DNA of 64,000 bases, taken from the NCBI RefSeq assembly GCF_017168195.1, contig NZ_JADNYL010000002.1, positions 62,001-126,000 on the forward strand, given 5' to 3'. Below the pieces are notes generated by a model that made no database searches, was not told the DNA's origin, and was given only the letters and a program-made list of their open reading frames with translations. Shown piece by piece: positions 36,861-46,252 of the stretch. The DNA is from Thalassotalea sp. G2M2-11 (GTDB taxonomy: Bacteria; Pseudomonadota; Gammaproteobacteria; Enterobacterales; Alteromonadaceae). A program made the position numbers and the translations under genes. How positions within the stretch are numbered: position 1 is the stretch's first letter; the number at the start of each line of letters is the position of its first letter.

Positions 36861-38213
36861 TTACTCTGCTTCAGGTATTTCTTCGCTATCAATCTCACTA
36901 GGAGGTAAGGCTTTTTTTCTTTTTAATACTGGCATATCACCGGCATCTTGTGCAAAAAAAGTTTTCTTCGATACTTTCGGCTTATGCGGTTTTACTTTTG
37001 ATTGTTTTTTCTTAGACGCTTGTTCAGCCTTAACTTTATCTTTTGTCGATTGCTTAGCCTTTAAACCTTTAAACTTAGCCTTTAAACCATCAACACTATC
37101 AAATGAAAAGCTTTGCTGTAAGAAACTTTCTATCTGCTTAAAGCTTTGCCAATCTTTGGGGCCAATCAAAGAAATAGCATCCCCTTTATTGCCTGCTCGG
37201 CCAGTACGCCCAATACGATGAACAAACTCTTCGCTATGTTTAGGTAAATCAAAATTAATCACTAACGAGACATTGACCAAATCTAAGCCACGTGAAGCAA
37301 GATCTGTAGTGATCAAAATTTTCTGCTGTCCTTTGGCAAAACTCTCCATTATTTGATTACGCTGCCCTTGCGATAAATCACCACTGAGTGCCGCAGTACT
37401 ATAATTTTGCTGTGCTAATTCATTAGCCAACCTTTCGGTATCGGCTCTGGTTGCGGTAAACACAACAGCTTGTTGGAAATTTTCTTTGCCAAGAAAGTGT
37501 GACAGTAATTGTTGCTTGTGCATTAAATCATCAGCAAAATAAAAGCGCTTATTAATGTCTTGATGTTCTGTATGCGCTGCGCCTATAGCAATACGCTTGG
37601 GCTTGTTTAATAGCGCCATGGCAAATTCATTCACTTGCGCATGATCTAAAGTGGCAGAAAACATCAGCGTTTGACGTTTACGATGATCAGCCTTGTTATT
37701 GATCAATGTCAGTTCTTTAGCAAAGCCCAAATCTAACATCCGATCGGCTTCATCTAAGATCAGTAATTCTAAGCCATTGAGATAAAAATGACCTTTGGTT
37801 AAATGATCGGTTAACCTACCAGGAGTTGCTACAATAAAATGAGGATCTTTTTCTAGAGTTTTCACTTGGTCATTAAAATTCTCACCACCAAGAATTAAAA
37901 CCGCCTTAAATTGTGAACCACCGGTAAAAAGCCTTAGCTGACCAAACACCTGCTTAGCTAGCTCTCGCGTTGGCGTCAAAATCACCACCCGCGGATCACG
38001 CTTAGTTAACGCTCGGGTTTTCATTATCCTCTGCATAGCGGGCAGGATAAAAGCCAAGGTTTTACCTGATCCTGTCTTGGAGGATGCGATCAAGTCTTGT
38101 CCGGTCATAGCAATTGGAATAGCCTGACGCTGTATATCTGTCGGCTCAGTAAAACCTAGATGTTCAATTTTTGACATTAATCGTTTATCTAGTCCAAAAT
38201 CATGAAATGACAA
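36861..38213 (-). CDS. DEAD-box RNA helicase
   Basis: The 450-residue protein has the full motif series: Q motif (FTEPTDIQRQAIP), Walker A ASSKTGSGKT, PTRELA, DEAD in LILDEADRM, SAT in LMFSATLD, and HRIGRTGRAG near the end. A C-terminal tail of about 80 residues is lysine-rich (KKKQSKVKPHKPKVSKK), typical of RNA-binding extensions in RhlE and SrmB relatives. It unwinds RNA in ribosome assembly or cold adaptation. Which E. coli helicase it corresponds to is not clear from sequence alone. Confidence 0.92.
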   Translation of the reverse strand: MSFHDFGLDKRLMSKIEHLGFTEPTDIQRQAIPIAMTGQDLIASSKTGSGKTLAFILPAMQRIMKTRALTKRDPRVVILTPTRELAKQVFGQLRLFTGGSQFKAVLILGGENFNDQVKTLEKDPHFIVATPGRLTDHLTKGHFYLNGLELLILDEADRMLDLGFAKELTLINNKADHRKRQTLMFSATLDHAQVNEFAMALLNKPKRIAIGAAHTEHQDINKRFYFADDLMHKQQLLSHFLGKENFQQAVVFTATRADTERLANELAQQNYSTAALSGDLSQGQRNQIMESFAKGQQKILITTDLASRGLDLVNVSLVINFDLPKHSEEFVHRIGRTGRAGNKGDAISLIGPKDWQSFKQIESFLQQSFSFDSVDGLKAKFKGLKAKQSTKDKVKAEQASKKKQSKVKPHKPKVSKKTFFAQDAGDMPVLKRKKALPPSEIDSEEIPEAE

Positions 38214-38341
38214 AGTGTGCTCCTAAAAAATGCTAAATACCGAGTTATTATACCTTGTTACAGTAACAATTGTTTTAAACTATTTACCTTTTCATCAAAA
38301 AACGATAAAAACAAAGTATTTTCCCACTAACGGCCTAAAAG

Positions 38342-38806
38342 ATGAAAAAAATTATTAGTTTAACTCTGCTCGCCCTTATATCATTTCATAGTTTTGCAAG
38401 CAATAATCCAACAATCATGCAGCCAATTAACCAGCTTTTTGATGCCATGCGGGCGCATGACAGTGAAAAGTTACTCGCGCAATTTACCCGTAACGCACAA
38501 TTACAACGGGTAACTATTGAAAATTCAATCCGCCCTTCTAACCTTAATAAATTTGCTGAATTTGTCGGACAATCCGAAAAGCACCTAGACGAGAAACTAT
38601 TTGGGCTGCGTATTATGCAAAGCGGTAATTTAGCCAGTGTTTGGGCTCCTTTTGCATTTTACCTAGATGGTAAGCTTAGCCACTGTGGCGTCAATAGCAT
38701 TCAGCTAGTGAAACAAAACAACCAATGGAAGATACATTATTTAATTGATAACGTCTTCCAAGGAGATTGCCAACAATTTATCACTCAACAGAGCCAAACG
38801 AATTAA
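38342..38806 (+). CDS. Exported NTF2/SnoaL-like protein
   Basis: The 154-residue protein has a signal peptide (cleavage near HSFASN) and an NTF2-like cone fold pattern: NQLFDAMRAHDSEKLLAQFT at the start and QLVKQNNQWKIHYLID near the end. Such proteins bind or isomerise small molecules in the periplasm, or serve as simple binding domains. No catalytic residues can be named. It is divergent from the helicase and convergent with the DUF2235 gene. Confidence 0.78.
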   Translation: MKKIISLTLLALISFHSFASNNPTIMQPINQLFDAMRAHDSEKLLAQFTRNAQLQRVTIENSIRPSNLNKFAEFVGQSEKHLDEKLFGLRIMQSGNLASVWAPFAFYLDGKLSHCGVNSIQLVKQNNQWKIHYLIDNVFQGDCQQFITQQSQTN

Positions 38807-38820
38807 CAAGCATGGCTCTG

Positions 38821-39858
38821 TCACCAAATAGGTGGCCACTGGCCGTATTGTTGAATGTAATTTTCTATCGGTTGACTTTGATAGTTAAATTGATAACGTT
38901 TTTTAACGCTACTGTGTACATAAGTAGGGTTTTCTGTTTGCGCAGGGATCTCTCTAATACGTTTACCTAATAATTTATATTTCCCTTTATATTCATTATG
39001 TTGACGTGCATTAACACAGTGCTCTGCTTTTAACGCCCGCTGATGAATTTCATTATCAAAATTTAAACCACTGCTTTCAGCTTCAGTCAATAACCATTGC
39101 ATCGGAATCTCAGACAACAGTTTTCCTGCTTGATCAGGCTTGTAACTTCCGCCAATATCAGAATGGACACCAGAAAACCACACCTGTGCAATATCAACAC
39201 TGCTTTTGGGTAACCAAATAGTGGGCTCAAAATCATCTCGTGTTTCATCGAGTGCTAATGCATGGCGCACTGTTTTAACGTTATTACCTAATTTACGATC
39301 ATAGAATAAATGCTTATCTTTGATCAGGCCAAAAATACTAAAAGGCAACCCCATGGCGCCCACTGTATCCCAAACACCGACAAAATGGATATTTACTTGA
39401 GGTGCGATTGCATGATGTTCACGCCACTGTTGTGCAAACGGGCTATTTGGCGAATACTTTTTCGTTTTATAAATATCAAACGCTTTTTCGACTAAATGAC
39501 CATCAGCACTTTTTAGTACGCTACAGTTATTAATTAGCCCGCATAAACTACGAACCGTGTAAGCGCCACGGCTAAAACCAAAGAGAAAAATTTCATCACC
39601 AACATCATAGTTATGAACCAAAAAACGATAACCGTCCATGACATTTTTTTCTAAGCCCGCACCTAGACCTCCTCCTGTGAGATTGTCATGATAAGAGCCT
39701 ATGCCCCAATCATAAAAAACAACTTGTTTAATACCGGCGCTATCTTGCGGTAAAATATGGCGGGCAAACAACAGGACATTGGTCGGATATTGTTCCTTGC
39801 CGAGCTGTTCAGGACGATTCCAAGTACCGTCTGCACAAATAATGATACGTTTCATCAT
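38821..39858 (-). CDS. DUF2235 alpha/beta hydrolase, Tle1-like fold
   Basis: The 345-residue protein matches DUF2235: RIIICADGTWNRP at the N-terminus, the nucleophile elbow GFSRGAYTVRS, and WDTVGAMGLP. DUF2235 domains occur in type VI secretion phospholipase effectors (Tle1) and in stand-alone lipases or peptidoglycan-related proteins. Here no VgrG, PAAR or immunity gene is near, and there is no signal peptide, so it is probably a housekeeping or cytosolic esterase. The substrate is not known. Confidence 0.87.
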   Translation of the reverse strand: MMKRIIICADGTWNRPEQLGKEQYPTNVLLFARHILPQDSAGIKQVVFYDWGIGSYHDNLTGGGLGAGLEKNVMDGYRFLVHNYDVGDEIFLFGFSRGAYTVRSLCGLINNCSVLKSADGHLVEKAFDIYKTKKYSPNSPFAQQWREHHAIAPQVNIHFVGVWDTVGAMGLPFSIFGLIKDKHLFYDRKLGNNVKTVRHALALDETRDDFEPTIWLPKSSVDIAQVWFSGVHSDIGGSYKPDQAGKLLSEIPMQWLLTEAESSGLNFDNEIHQRALKAEHCVNARQHNEYKGKYKLLGKRIREIPAQTENPTYVHSSVKKRYQFNYQSQPIENYIQQYGQWPPIW

Positions 39859-39956
39859 AACTTCCTTGTTGTTGTCTTTGATTAAATCCTAGCCGATAGT
39901 CAAAGACAACACAAAAAAATCAAGATGAAATTAAAAGATGAAAAGAATTACAACAA

Positions 39957-41081
39957 TTAAGCACTTGCTAAGGCATCTTTTAATGCCGTTAAACATAGCG
40001 CAACATTTTCATTGCTGGCGCCAAATCCCATTAGACCAATACGCCATGCCTTACCGGCAAATTTCCCCAAACCAGCGCCAATTTCTAAATTGTAATGATT
40101 AAGCAGGTAACTGCGTACCTTAGCATCATCGATACCTTCAGGAATATAAACTGTGTTTAATTGTGGTAAGCGCTCATTTTCTGGTACAACGAATTCCAAA
40201 CCAAGGGCTGCTAAGCCTTTGGCTAATTGCTGATGTTGCTCTTGATGACGTTGCCAGCTGTTTTCAATACCTTCATTTTTCAACATCACTAACGATTCAT
40301 GCAGAGCATAAAGCGAATTAACTGGTGCGGTATGATGATAAGCTCTTTTGCCTTCACCTGACCAATAGCCCATCACTAACGATTGATCTAAAAACCAGCT
40401 AGGTACTGGTGTTTGCCGCTGTTTAATTACTTCAACTGCTCGCTCGCTAAAACTAATGGGAGAAAGCCCCGGCACACAAGATAAGCATTTTTGACTACCA
40501 GAATAAACCGCATCAATGCCCCATTGGTCGACACGTAATTCAACACCACCTAAAGAAGTCACCGCATCAACAATGGTTAAACAATCATGAGCTTGGGCAA
40601 TTTCACATAATGCTTGTGCATCAGAAAGTGCACCCGTCGAGGTTTCCGCATGGACAAAGGCAACAAATTTAGCCTCTGGATGCTGTGCTAGCGCCTCAGT
40701 TAGCATTGTAGGATCGACTGCTCGTCCCCACTCCCCTTCTACAACAACGGCATTGGCACCGATGCGTTTAACATTTTCTACCATGCGCGAGCCAAATACG
40801 CCATTTTGACAAACAATGACAGTATCATTAGCAGAAACTAAATTAACAAAACAGGCTTCCATTCCCGCAGAACCCGGGGCAGATAGCGCGATGGTAAACT
40901 CATTTTTTGTTTGAAAAGCATATTGTAACAGTGATTTCACTTCATCCATCATCTGGACAAATAATGGATCTAAATGGCCGATAGTAGGACGAGCTAAGGC
41001 AGATAACACTCTGGCACTAACATCGGAAGGCCCTGGCCCCATTAACGTGCGTTGCGGCGGAATAAAAGAACTAATTGTCAT
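39957..41081 (-). CDS. PLP-dependent aminotransferase, alanine/serine-glyoxylate type
   Basis: The 374-residue class V enzyme has the family opening GPGPSDVSARVLSALARPTIGHLDP, the Asp of VDAVTSLGG that pairs with the pyridinium, and the PLP lysine in YSGSQKCLSCVPG. The C-terminal IGAGLGKFAGKAWRIGLMG is typical of alanine- or serine-glyoxylate aminotransferases. It probably converts glyoxylate to glycine or acts on a related 2-oxo acid. Substrate choice cannot be read from the sequence. Monocistronic. Confidence 0.88.
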   Translation of the reverse strand: MTISSFIPPQRTLMGPGPSDVSARVLSALARPTIGHLDPLFVQMMDEVKSLLQYAFQTKNEFTIALSAPGSAGMEACFVNLVSANDTVIVCQNGVFGSRMVENVKRIGANAVVVEGEWGRAVDPTMLTEALAQHPEAKFVAFVHAETSTGALSDAQALCEIAQAHDCLTIVDAVTSLGGVELRVDQWGIDAVYSGSQKCLSCVPGLSPISFSERAVEVIKQRQTPVPSWFLDQSLVMGYWSGEGKRAYHHTAPVNSLYALHESLVMLKNEGIENSWQRHQEQHQQLAKGLAALGLEFVVPENERLPQLNTVYIPEGIDDAKVRSYLLNHYNLEIGAGLGKFAGKAWRIGLMGFGASNENVALCLTALKDALASA

Positions 41082-41236
41082 GGTTAACCTCAGTGCAAAA
41101 TTTATTTCACTTTATCATCAAATAAACTATCAACTAAATTAATCGATGTTATTTTAGCTATTCATCATAAAAATAATTCACTAATTTCATTAAACAGGCG
41201 TAGAATACTCCTATATACACCTTCAGAAACACAATT

Positions 41237-41779
41237 ATGGCTCTTAAATCAACCATATATAAAGCAACTATCCATTTATCTGACATGGATAGAAACTATT
41301 ATGACACCTTAAACTTAACCTTGGCCCAACACCCATCCGAAACAGATCTACGCCTAATGAGTCGGCTCATGGCGTTTGTATTAAATGCTCATGAGCAATT
41401 AACTTTTGGTAAAGGCTTAAGTGATGAGGATGAAGCCGCGCTTTGGCAGATGAATCTTCAAGATGATATCGAACTTTGGATTGAACTTGGACAGCCTGAA
41501 GAAAAACGTCTCAAAAAAGCCTGCCATAAAGCTGATAAAGTCATCTTATATGGATATCAATCTTCATTCGATATTTGGTGGCAACAAAACCACAACAAGC
41601 TCAGACAATACGACAACTTATGTGTCGAAAAATTTGACGAAGAAGCCATAGAACAATTGGCAGAGTTACTTACTCGCACCATGGAACTACAGGTGAGTAT
41701 ACAAGATGGGCAATTATGGTTAACTTGTGGTGACGACAGCCTACTTATTGAACGGGAATGTTTACAACAAGTTAAATAA
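41237..41779 (+). CDS. yaeQ: YaeQ family protein
   Basis: The 180-residue protein has the YaeQ pattern: KSTIYKATIHLSDMDRNYYD at the start, LRLMSRLMAFVLNAHEQLTFGKGLSD, and DIELWIELGQPEEKRLKKACHKAD. The fold is related to PD-(D/E)XK nucleases but the function is not established; it was once linked to suppression of rfaH effects in E. coli. It is monocistronic, divergent from the aminotransferase. Identity secure, role unknown. Confidence 0.93.
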   Translation: MALKSTIYKATIHLSDMDRNYYDTLNLTLAQHPSETDLRLMSRLMAFVLNAHEQLTFGKGLSDEDEAALWQMNLQDDIELWIELGQPEEKRLKKACHKADKVILYGYQSSFDIWWQQNHNKLRQYDNLCVEKFDEEAIEQLAELLTRTMELQVSIQDGQLWLTCGDDSLLIERECLQQVK

Positions 41780-41866
41780 CCTTTAATACTTTTACACTGA
41801 CCAATGTTGCAATATCTGTAAGATTTTTTAATAGTACAACCACTTAATTGCTTTGGATAACTATGA

Positions 41867-43204
41867 ATGAAACGATCACTAATTAAATATACTGCAACAT
41901 TGGCTGTTTCACTTAGCCTACCTTTTCTTTCCACATCAAGCCTTGCCAATAACATTTCATTTGAGAGCATGAGCCAAGACATCAGCTACTTAGCCAGTGA
42001 TCAGCTTAAAGGGCGAGCCAGTTTTTCTGAAGATATTGATGTTGCCGCACAATATATTAGCCAACGCTTTGATGAAATTGGCTTAGTGCCACTGGCAGGA
42101 AATAAGAACTTCAAGCAAACATTTTCCATCACTAGTATTATGCCCAAAGAGCTAGCTGTCTCCTTAAATGGCCAAGCCATTTCAGCCAAAAACCTCGGTA
42201 TGGCAAGTACTTTAGAGCAAATTGATTGGCAAAATACCCAAGAATTTACCACGCATGTAATTGGCAAAGACGACAACATGCGTCAGGTTTTAGCGCAAAT
42301 AAACCAATCAGGTGGTAAGCATGTCGCATTAATTAACCCTGCGCATAGCAAACTCTTTAACGGCTATCGTCGCTATTTTGCTCAGGGATTAAATAAACTA
42401 AGCCTAGATCATCAAGGGGCGATTGTGATGGTATTAACCGAGCAAACGAGCATTAATACCATTAAGGTTAACGCCAGCACAGCAATTACCAAGCAAACCC
42501 TAACCAATGTGGTCGGCGTGTTACCAGGGAAAGAGAAAAAACAAGAAATCGTACTGTACTCTGCTCATTATGATCACTTAGGTACGGCTCCTACTGGAGA
42601 AGACAACACCGATGTTATCTACAATGGTGCGGATGATGATGCATCTGGCACCACGGCTATTATCAACTTAGCGCAATATTTTGCGAATAAAGCAGATAAT
42701 GCCCGTACCTTAATGTTTAGTGCCTTTACTGCAGAAGAAATTGGTGGCTTTGGCTCTCGTTATTTTTCTAAACAATTAAACCCCGATGATGTAGTAGCGA
42801 TGATCAATATCGAAATGATCGGCAAGCCATCAAAATTTGGCGCAGGCAATGTGTGGATGACTGGTATGGATCGCTCTAACTTAGGCCAACTGCTTAATGA
42901 AAACTTGAAAATGAAAAATACACAGATATATGCTGATCCCTACCCTAAACAAAACTTATTTTACCGCTCTGATAATGCCACTTTAGCCCGCTTAGGAGTG
43001 CCAGCACATAGTTTTAGTAGTACTCAGCTAGACAAAGATCAGCATTATCATCAAACATCAGACGATTTAGCCAGCTTAGACCTACAATCAATGCATCAGG
43101 TCATCGAAAGCTTATCAATCGCCACACATGGGTTAGTTGACGGTTCTATTACACCAACACGTGTTGATGTGAACAAGATCAAAGGTCACGGTAAAATTTA
43201 TTAA
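41867..43204 (+). CDS. Secreted M28-family metallopeptidase
   Basis: The 445-residue protein has a signal peptide (near SSLANN) and the M28 di-zinc site: SAHYDHLGT (His, Asp), GADDDASGT (bridging Asp), TAEEIGGFGS (catalytic and zinc Glu) and a late His. It has a PA-like inserted domain in the middle. Such enzymes are periplasmic or secreted aminopeptidases that feed amino acids to the cell. A terminator follows. Exact specificity unknown. Confidence 0.9.
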   Translation: MKRSLIKYTATLAVSLSLPFLSTSSLANNISFESMSQDISYLASDQLKGRASFSEDIDVAAQYISQRFDEIGLVPLAGNKNFKQTFSITSIMPKELAVSLNGQAISAKNLGMASTLEQIDWQNTQEFTTHVIGKDDNMRQVLAQINQSGGKHVALINPAHSKLFNGYRRYFAQGLNKLSLDHQGAIVMVLTEQTSINTIKVNASTAITKQTLTNVVGVLPGKEKKQEIVLYSAHYDHLGTAPTGEDNTDVIYNGADDDASGTTAIINLAQYFANKADNARTLMFSAFTAEEIGGFGSRYFSKQLNPDDVVAMINIEMIGKPSKFGAGNVWMTGMDRSNLGQLLNENLKMKNTQIYADPYPKQNLFYRSDNATLARLGVPAHSFSSTQLDKDQHYHQTSDDLASLDLQSMHQVIESLSIATHGLVDGSITPTRVDVNKIKGHGKIY

Positions 43205-43228
43205 TCTGCATAAGTAAACATCTACAAA

Positions 43229-43263
43229 AAAAAGGCCGTAATTGTTGTATTACGGCCTTTTGC
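43229..43263. terminator. Terminator after M28 peptidase gene
   Basis: Stem AAAAGGCCGTAAT/ATTACGGCCTTTT with a short loop; A- and T-rich flanks allow function on both strands, though DUF3300 ends further downstream. Confidence 0.82.
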
Positions 43264-43331
43264 ATTTATCAACAACCTTCTTTTGCTATTTGCCAGCAGC
43301 AAAGATTGTTAATATCACGTTCAACAGGCTT

Positions 43332-44792
43332 TTAATGATGTTTTTCCCGACGCTTAACCGCCGATTTATGCCCGTTTGAACGTTTGTTTGCCACTCTTGC
43401 ATATTGCTTGTTCGAGTGGCCTCCCTGAGCGCGATAAGTTGGTTTGCTGATCTTTCTCGAGTTATCTACACCAGGTGAAATGTGCTTTTTATGAGGCACT
43501 ACTATGCGTTGCTTTGTCGCGACTTGTTTTGCACGCTCCACTTCTCGCTTAGGTGTAACCATCTTCACTCTTGGCTGCTTTTTCCATGTGTCTTGACGAT
43601 TGTCAACTTGACGTACTTTCTGCTTACCCTGATAATTTTTTTGTTTGATTTGTTTCTTTTCTCCAATGCGCCCAGGGGTTGAAGTAAACTTATCCCCGCG
43701 CTCAACTTTTGCTAATGAATGATGATTACGTCCTTCGCTAGCTTTAAACTTTTTGCTCTGCTTTCTCGTCATCTGCTGTTTAAACTGTTGATGCTTGTTA
43801 CTAACAAATTTGCCTTTTTTATTAGGGTGTACAGCCTTATTAACCTGTTTGAGCTGACGATGACGTTCTGCCATAGTATTTGCCTGACTTGGGCGATGGC
43901 TTAAATAACGTTGTTTCATTTTCTTATTACGATACGCCACCCCTTTTCTATGTTTAGGGTTATGGTGCCAGCGTTTCGCCTCATGACTTGTCGCAATTCT
44001 TCGGTTGGAATGGTAATAACGTTTTTTATGATGGTGCCTGACCACATGATGATCACTCCAGTGAAAAGCACTGAAGAAAAAATCAAACGCAATATGCACT
44101 CCTGAATGCCAGTAAAAAGGTCCATGATAATAGCTATAATGAATAGGACGATGCCAATATACTGGTGGATAATGTGACCAGTGCCAGTTGCCGTAAACAA
44201 CACGGCTATCATAATAAGGTACATAAACAACTTCTGGATGCGCAGGCTCAATAACAATGGTGTGCTTTTCTCGCACGATTTCGACATTGTCCATTTGCGC
44301 TAAATTACCCGCTTGATCAGCTTTTTGACGTAACGATTGAATGCTGGCTAATACCTGAGATTCATCTTGCAAAAAAGCATCTCCTAACTTTCGCATCCAG
44401 CCCAAGTCTTCACTTAAATTTTTCAAAATTCTTGGAAAAGCCACTAATGCTTTAACACTGGGATCCCAATCTTTTGGCTCTGCCTTTGCCATCAGCTCTT
44501 GCTCACTTTCACCTTCATGCTGCCTTACAAAGCGCTCAGCATCTATCACTTCAATTGGATAGGTTGCAGCAATTAAGATATGAGTTAATAAGGTATCAGG
44601 ATACAAGGCTATCGGCGCTAACATTTGCTCAAGCTCTGCTTGATTGAAGTCAGTCGTTATTACTGCGGCTTGCTCCGACATGTTACGGGCGTCAGCATGT
44701 GCAGTGAAAGGACTTAATAAGACACTGGTAACGAGCGTTGCAACTAACGGCAGTATTGCTCTTTTATGTGTTTTTATTCTCATAATCATCAC
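43332..44792 (-). CDS. Exported DUF3300 protein with basic His-rich tail
   Basis: The 486-residue protein has a signal peptide, a DUF3300 domain at about residues 50-260 (LEQMLAPIALYPDTLL, then VIEPAHPEVVYVPYYDSRVVYG), followed by a tail of about 230 residues rich in His, Lys, Arg and Gln (HHVVRHHHKKRYYH, repeated KGKF, KQKxxGK). The tail is strongly basic and probably disordered; it may bind nucleic acid, metal or anionic polymer outside the cell. It follows the PhoPQ-like genes on the same strand, and a site like those in front of the PepSY gene lies 40 bases upstream of its start, so it is a likely target of that system. Function unknown. Confidence 0.83.
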   Translation of the reverse strand: MMIMRIKTHKRAILPLVATLVTSVLLSPFTAHADARNMSEQAAVITTDFNQAELEQMLAPIALYPDTLLTHILIAATYPIEVIDAERFVRQHEGESEQELMAKAEPKDWDPSVKALVAFPRILKNLSEDLGWMRKLGDAFLQDESQVLASIQSLRQKADQAGNLAQMDNVEIVREKHTIVIEPAHPEVVYVPYYDSRVVYGNWHWSHYPPVYWHRPIHYSYYHGPFYWHSGVHIAFDFFFSAFHWSDHHVVRHHHKKRYYHSNRRIATSHEAKRWHHNPKHRKGVAYRNKKMKQRYLSHRPSQANTMAERHRQLKQVNKAVHPNKKGKFVSNKHQQFKQQMTRKQSKKFKASEGRNHHSLAKVERGDKFTSTPGRIGEKKQIKQKNYQGKQKVRQVDNRQDTWKKQPRVKMVTPKREVERAKQVATKQRIVVPHKKHISPGVDNSRKISKPTYRAQGGHSNKQYARVANKRSNGHKSAVKRREKHH

Positions 44793-44831
44793 CTTTTAAT
44801 TAACTCTGACCAAAATAATAAGTGATGTAAA

Positions 44832-44849
44832 CTGAATGGCGGCTGAACA
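44832..44849. promoter_or_regulatory. Response-regulator site, upstream of DUF3300
   Basis: CTGAATGGCGGCTGAACA matches the site at 47334-47351 in both half-sites (CTGAA 11 bases apart); a further TGAAC follows about 10 bases on. It lies 40 bases upstream of the DUF3300 start and likely binds the PhoP-like regulator. Confidence 0.55.
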
Positions 44850-44875
44850 AAAATGAACGCCGGTAATAAAAACGG

Positions 44876-46240
44876 TTAAGTGATAGGAAAAGTCAACGTA
44901 AATTGCGCACCTTGATACTGAGCTGAATGACCAATTTCGATATGTCCTTGATAACTTGAGACTAAGTCACGCACAATAGCTAAACCAACCCCGTGACCTT
45001 TATCATAGGTATCTGCGCGGGTACCTCGTAACATGATCTCATCCATTTTCCCATGGTCAATTCCTGCACCATCATCTTCAACCGTCATCACTAATGTATT
45101 GTTTTCAACGAGTATAGTGATAGCAACATGAGCTGTTGCGGCCTTACTCGCGTTATCCAGTAAGTTACCTAATATTTCAAGTAAATCAGCTTGATCTCCT
45201 TTAAACACTTGTGTCGTTAATAATTGGCTGTGATAGCTAAGATCTTTATCTCGATATATCTTTTGTAAGCTCGCTAATAACTTGTCGAGTACAGGGGAGA
45301 TTTCTGTCCCTAAATGCCAAGAAGATTGCCCTGCACTTTGTGCTCGCTTGAGTTGATGTTCAATCATCAAATTCATCACATCAATTTGCTCTTGTGCTTG
45401 TTTATTCGACTCTGCATTGGAATCAATATTGACTTGGCCTTGTAACACCGCTAACGGTGTTTTTAAACTATGCGCTAAATCAGATAAAGCATTTCGATAA
45501 CGTTTGCGCTGATTTTGTTCGGTGTTAAGCAACAGATTTATTTGTTCTTTTACCTGCTGTAACTCATCAGGATAATCGGCAATTAATTCATTCGCTTTAC
45601 CTTTTTCAACATCAGCAACTTCACGCTTTAAAATTCTTAGTGGTGTTAGGCTCCATTTTAACCAAATAAATTGCACCAACAGCAAAACAGCCATCAAAAT
45701 AAATAACGCAGACCAAAGCTGTTGTTTGAAATTACTCATTAATGCCATGTGATCCGTTTGATCTTTCACAATGTGCAAGGTCATATCATAATGTTGTTGC
45801 TCACTGGTAAAACTAAACGAAAAACTGTATATAAAATGTGGCGCATTTGCCAATGTCACTTGATAAAACGCTCTTTGACCAATATCAGGAGACCGAACGG
45901 GCTGGGGATCAGCCAAAGCCATCAATGATGAAGAGCGCCACAAAGGTTGAGCGGGTTCAGCTTTGGTCGTAATCAAGGCATACAAGCCTGATTCATTGAT
46001 ATTAAACCGCTCTTCGGCTAACGCTTCAGGCATAAGTAACTGTCCTTGATCTATTTCGGCAACGGCTAAAAGAGAATAGGAATAAGCGACCAGTTCGTTT
46101 TCAATGCTCGCTCTCATATGCTGTTGATAAGCATTAAAGAGCGTCACGCCAGCTATTGGTAATAACACCAGAACCGTTAATAAAGCACTAATTATCAGTC
46201 TAGATTTAAGCGAGCTAAAATATTGCTTAGGTTTCATCAT
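44876..46240 (-). CDS. PhoQ-like sensor histidine kinase
   Basis: The 454-residue protein has two transmembrane helices (about residues 14-32 and 181-201) around a periplasmic sensor of about 145 residues. Then come a HAMP-like segment, the phosphoacceptor LAHSLKTPLAVLQGQV (same as PhoQ), and the ATPase with NLLDNASKA, DDGAGI and GHGVGLAI. The PhoQ-like H-box supports the name, but the periplasmic region lacks an obvious acidic cluster like the Mg2+-sensing patch of PhoQ. It lies 12 bases after its regulator gene. Stimulus unknown. Confidence 0.88.
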   Translation of the reverse strand: MMKPKQYFSSLKSRLIISALLTVLVLLPIAGVTLFNAYQQHMRASIENELVAYSYSLLAVAEIDQGQLLMPEALAEERFNINESGLYALITTKAEPAQPLWRSSSLMALADPQPVRSPDIGQRAFYQVTLANAPHFIYSFSFSFTSEQQHYDMTLHIVKDQTDHMALMSNFKQQLWSALFILMAVLLLVQFIWLKWSLTPLRILKREVADVEKGKANELIADYPDELQQVKEQINLLLNTEQNQRKRYRNALSDLAHSLKTPLAVLQGQVNIDSNAESNKQAQEQIDVMNLMIEHQLKRAQSAGQSSWHLGTEISPVLDKLLASLQKIYRDKDLSYHSQLLTTQVFKGDQADLLEILGNLLDNASKAATAHVAITILVENNTLVMTVEDDGAGIDHGKMDEIMLRGTRADTYDKGHGVGLAIVRDLVSSYQGHIEIGHSAQYQGAQFTLTFPIT

Positions 46241-46252
46241 TAAGGGAAGAAA

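Noticed and set aside
38821-39858. DUF2235 gene as a type VI secretion effector
   Set aside because: No VgrG, PAAR, Hcp or immunity gene nearby and no effector signal seen.
43482-44105. Several 60- to 66-residue plus-strand frames
   Set aside because: All antisense to the low-complexity DUF3300 tail, which leaves other frames open by composition.
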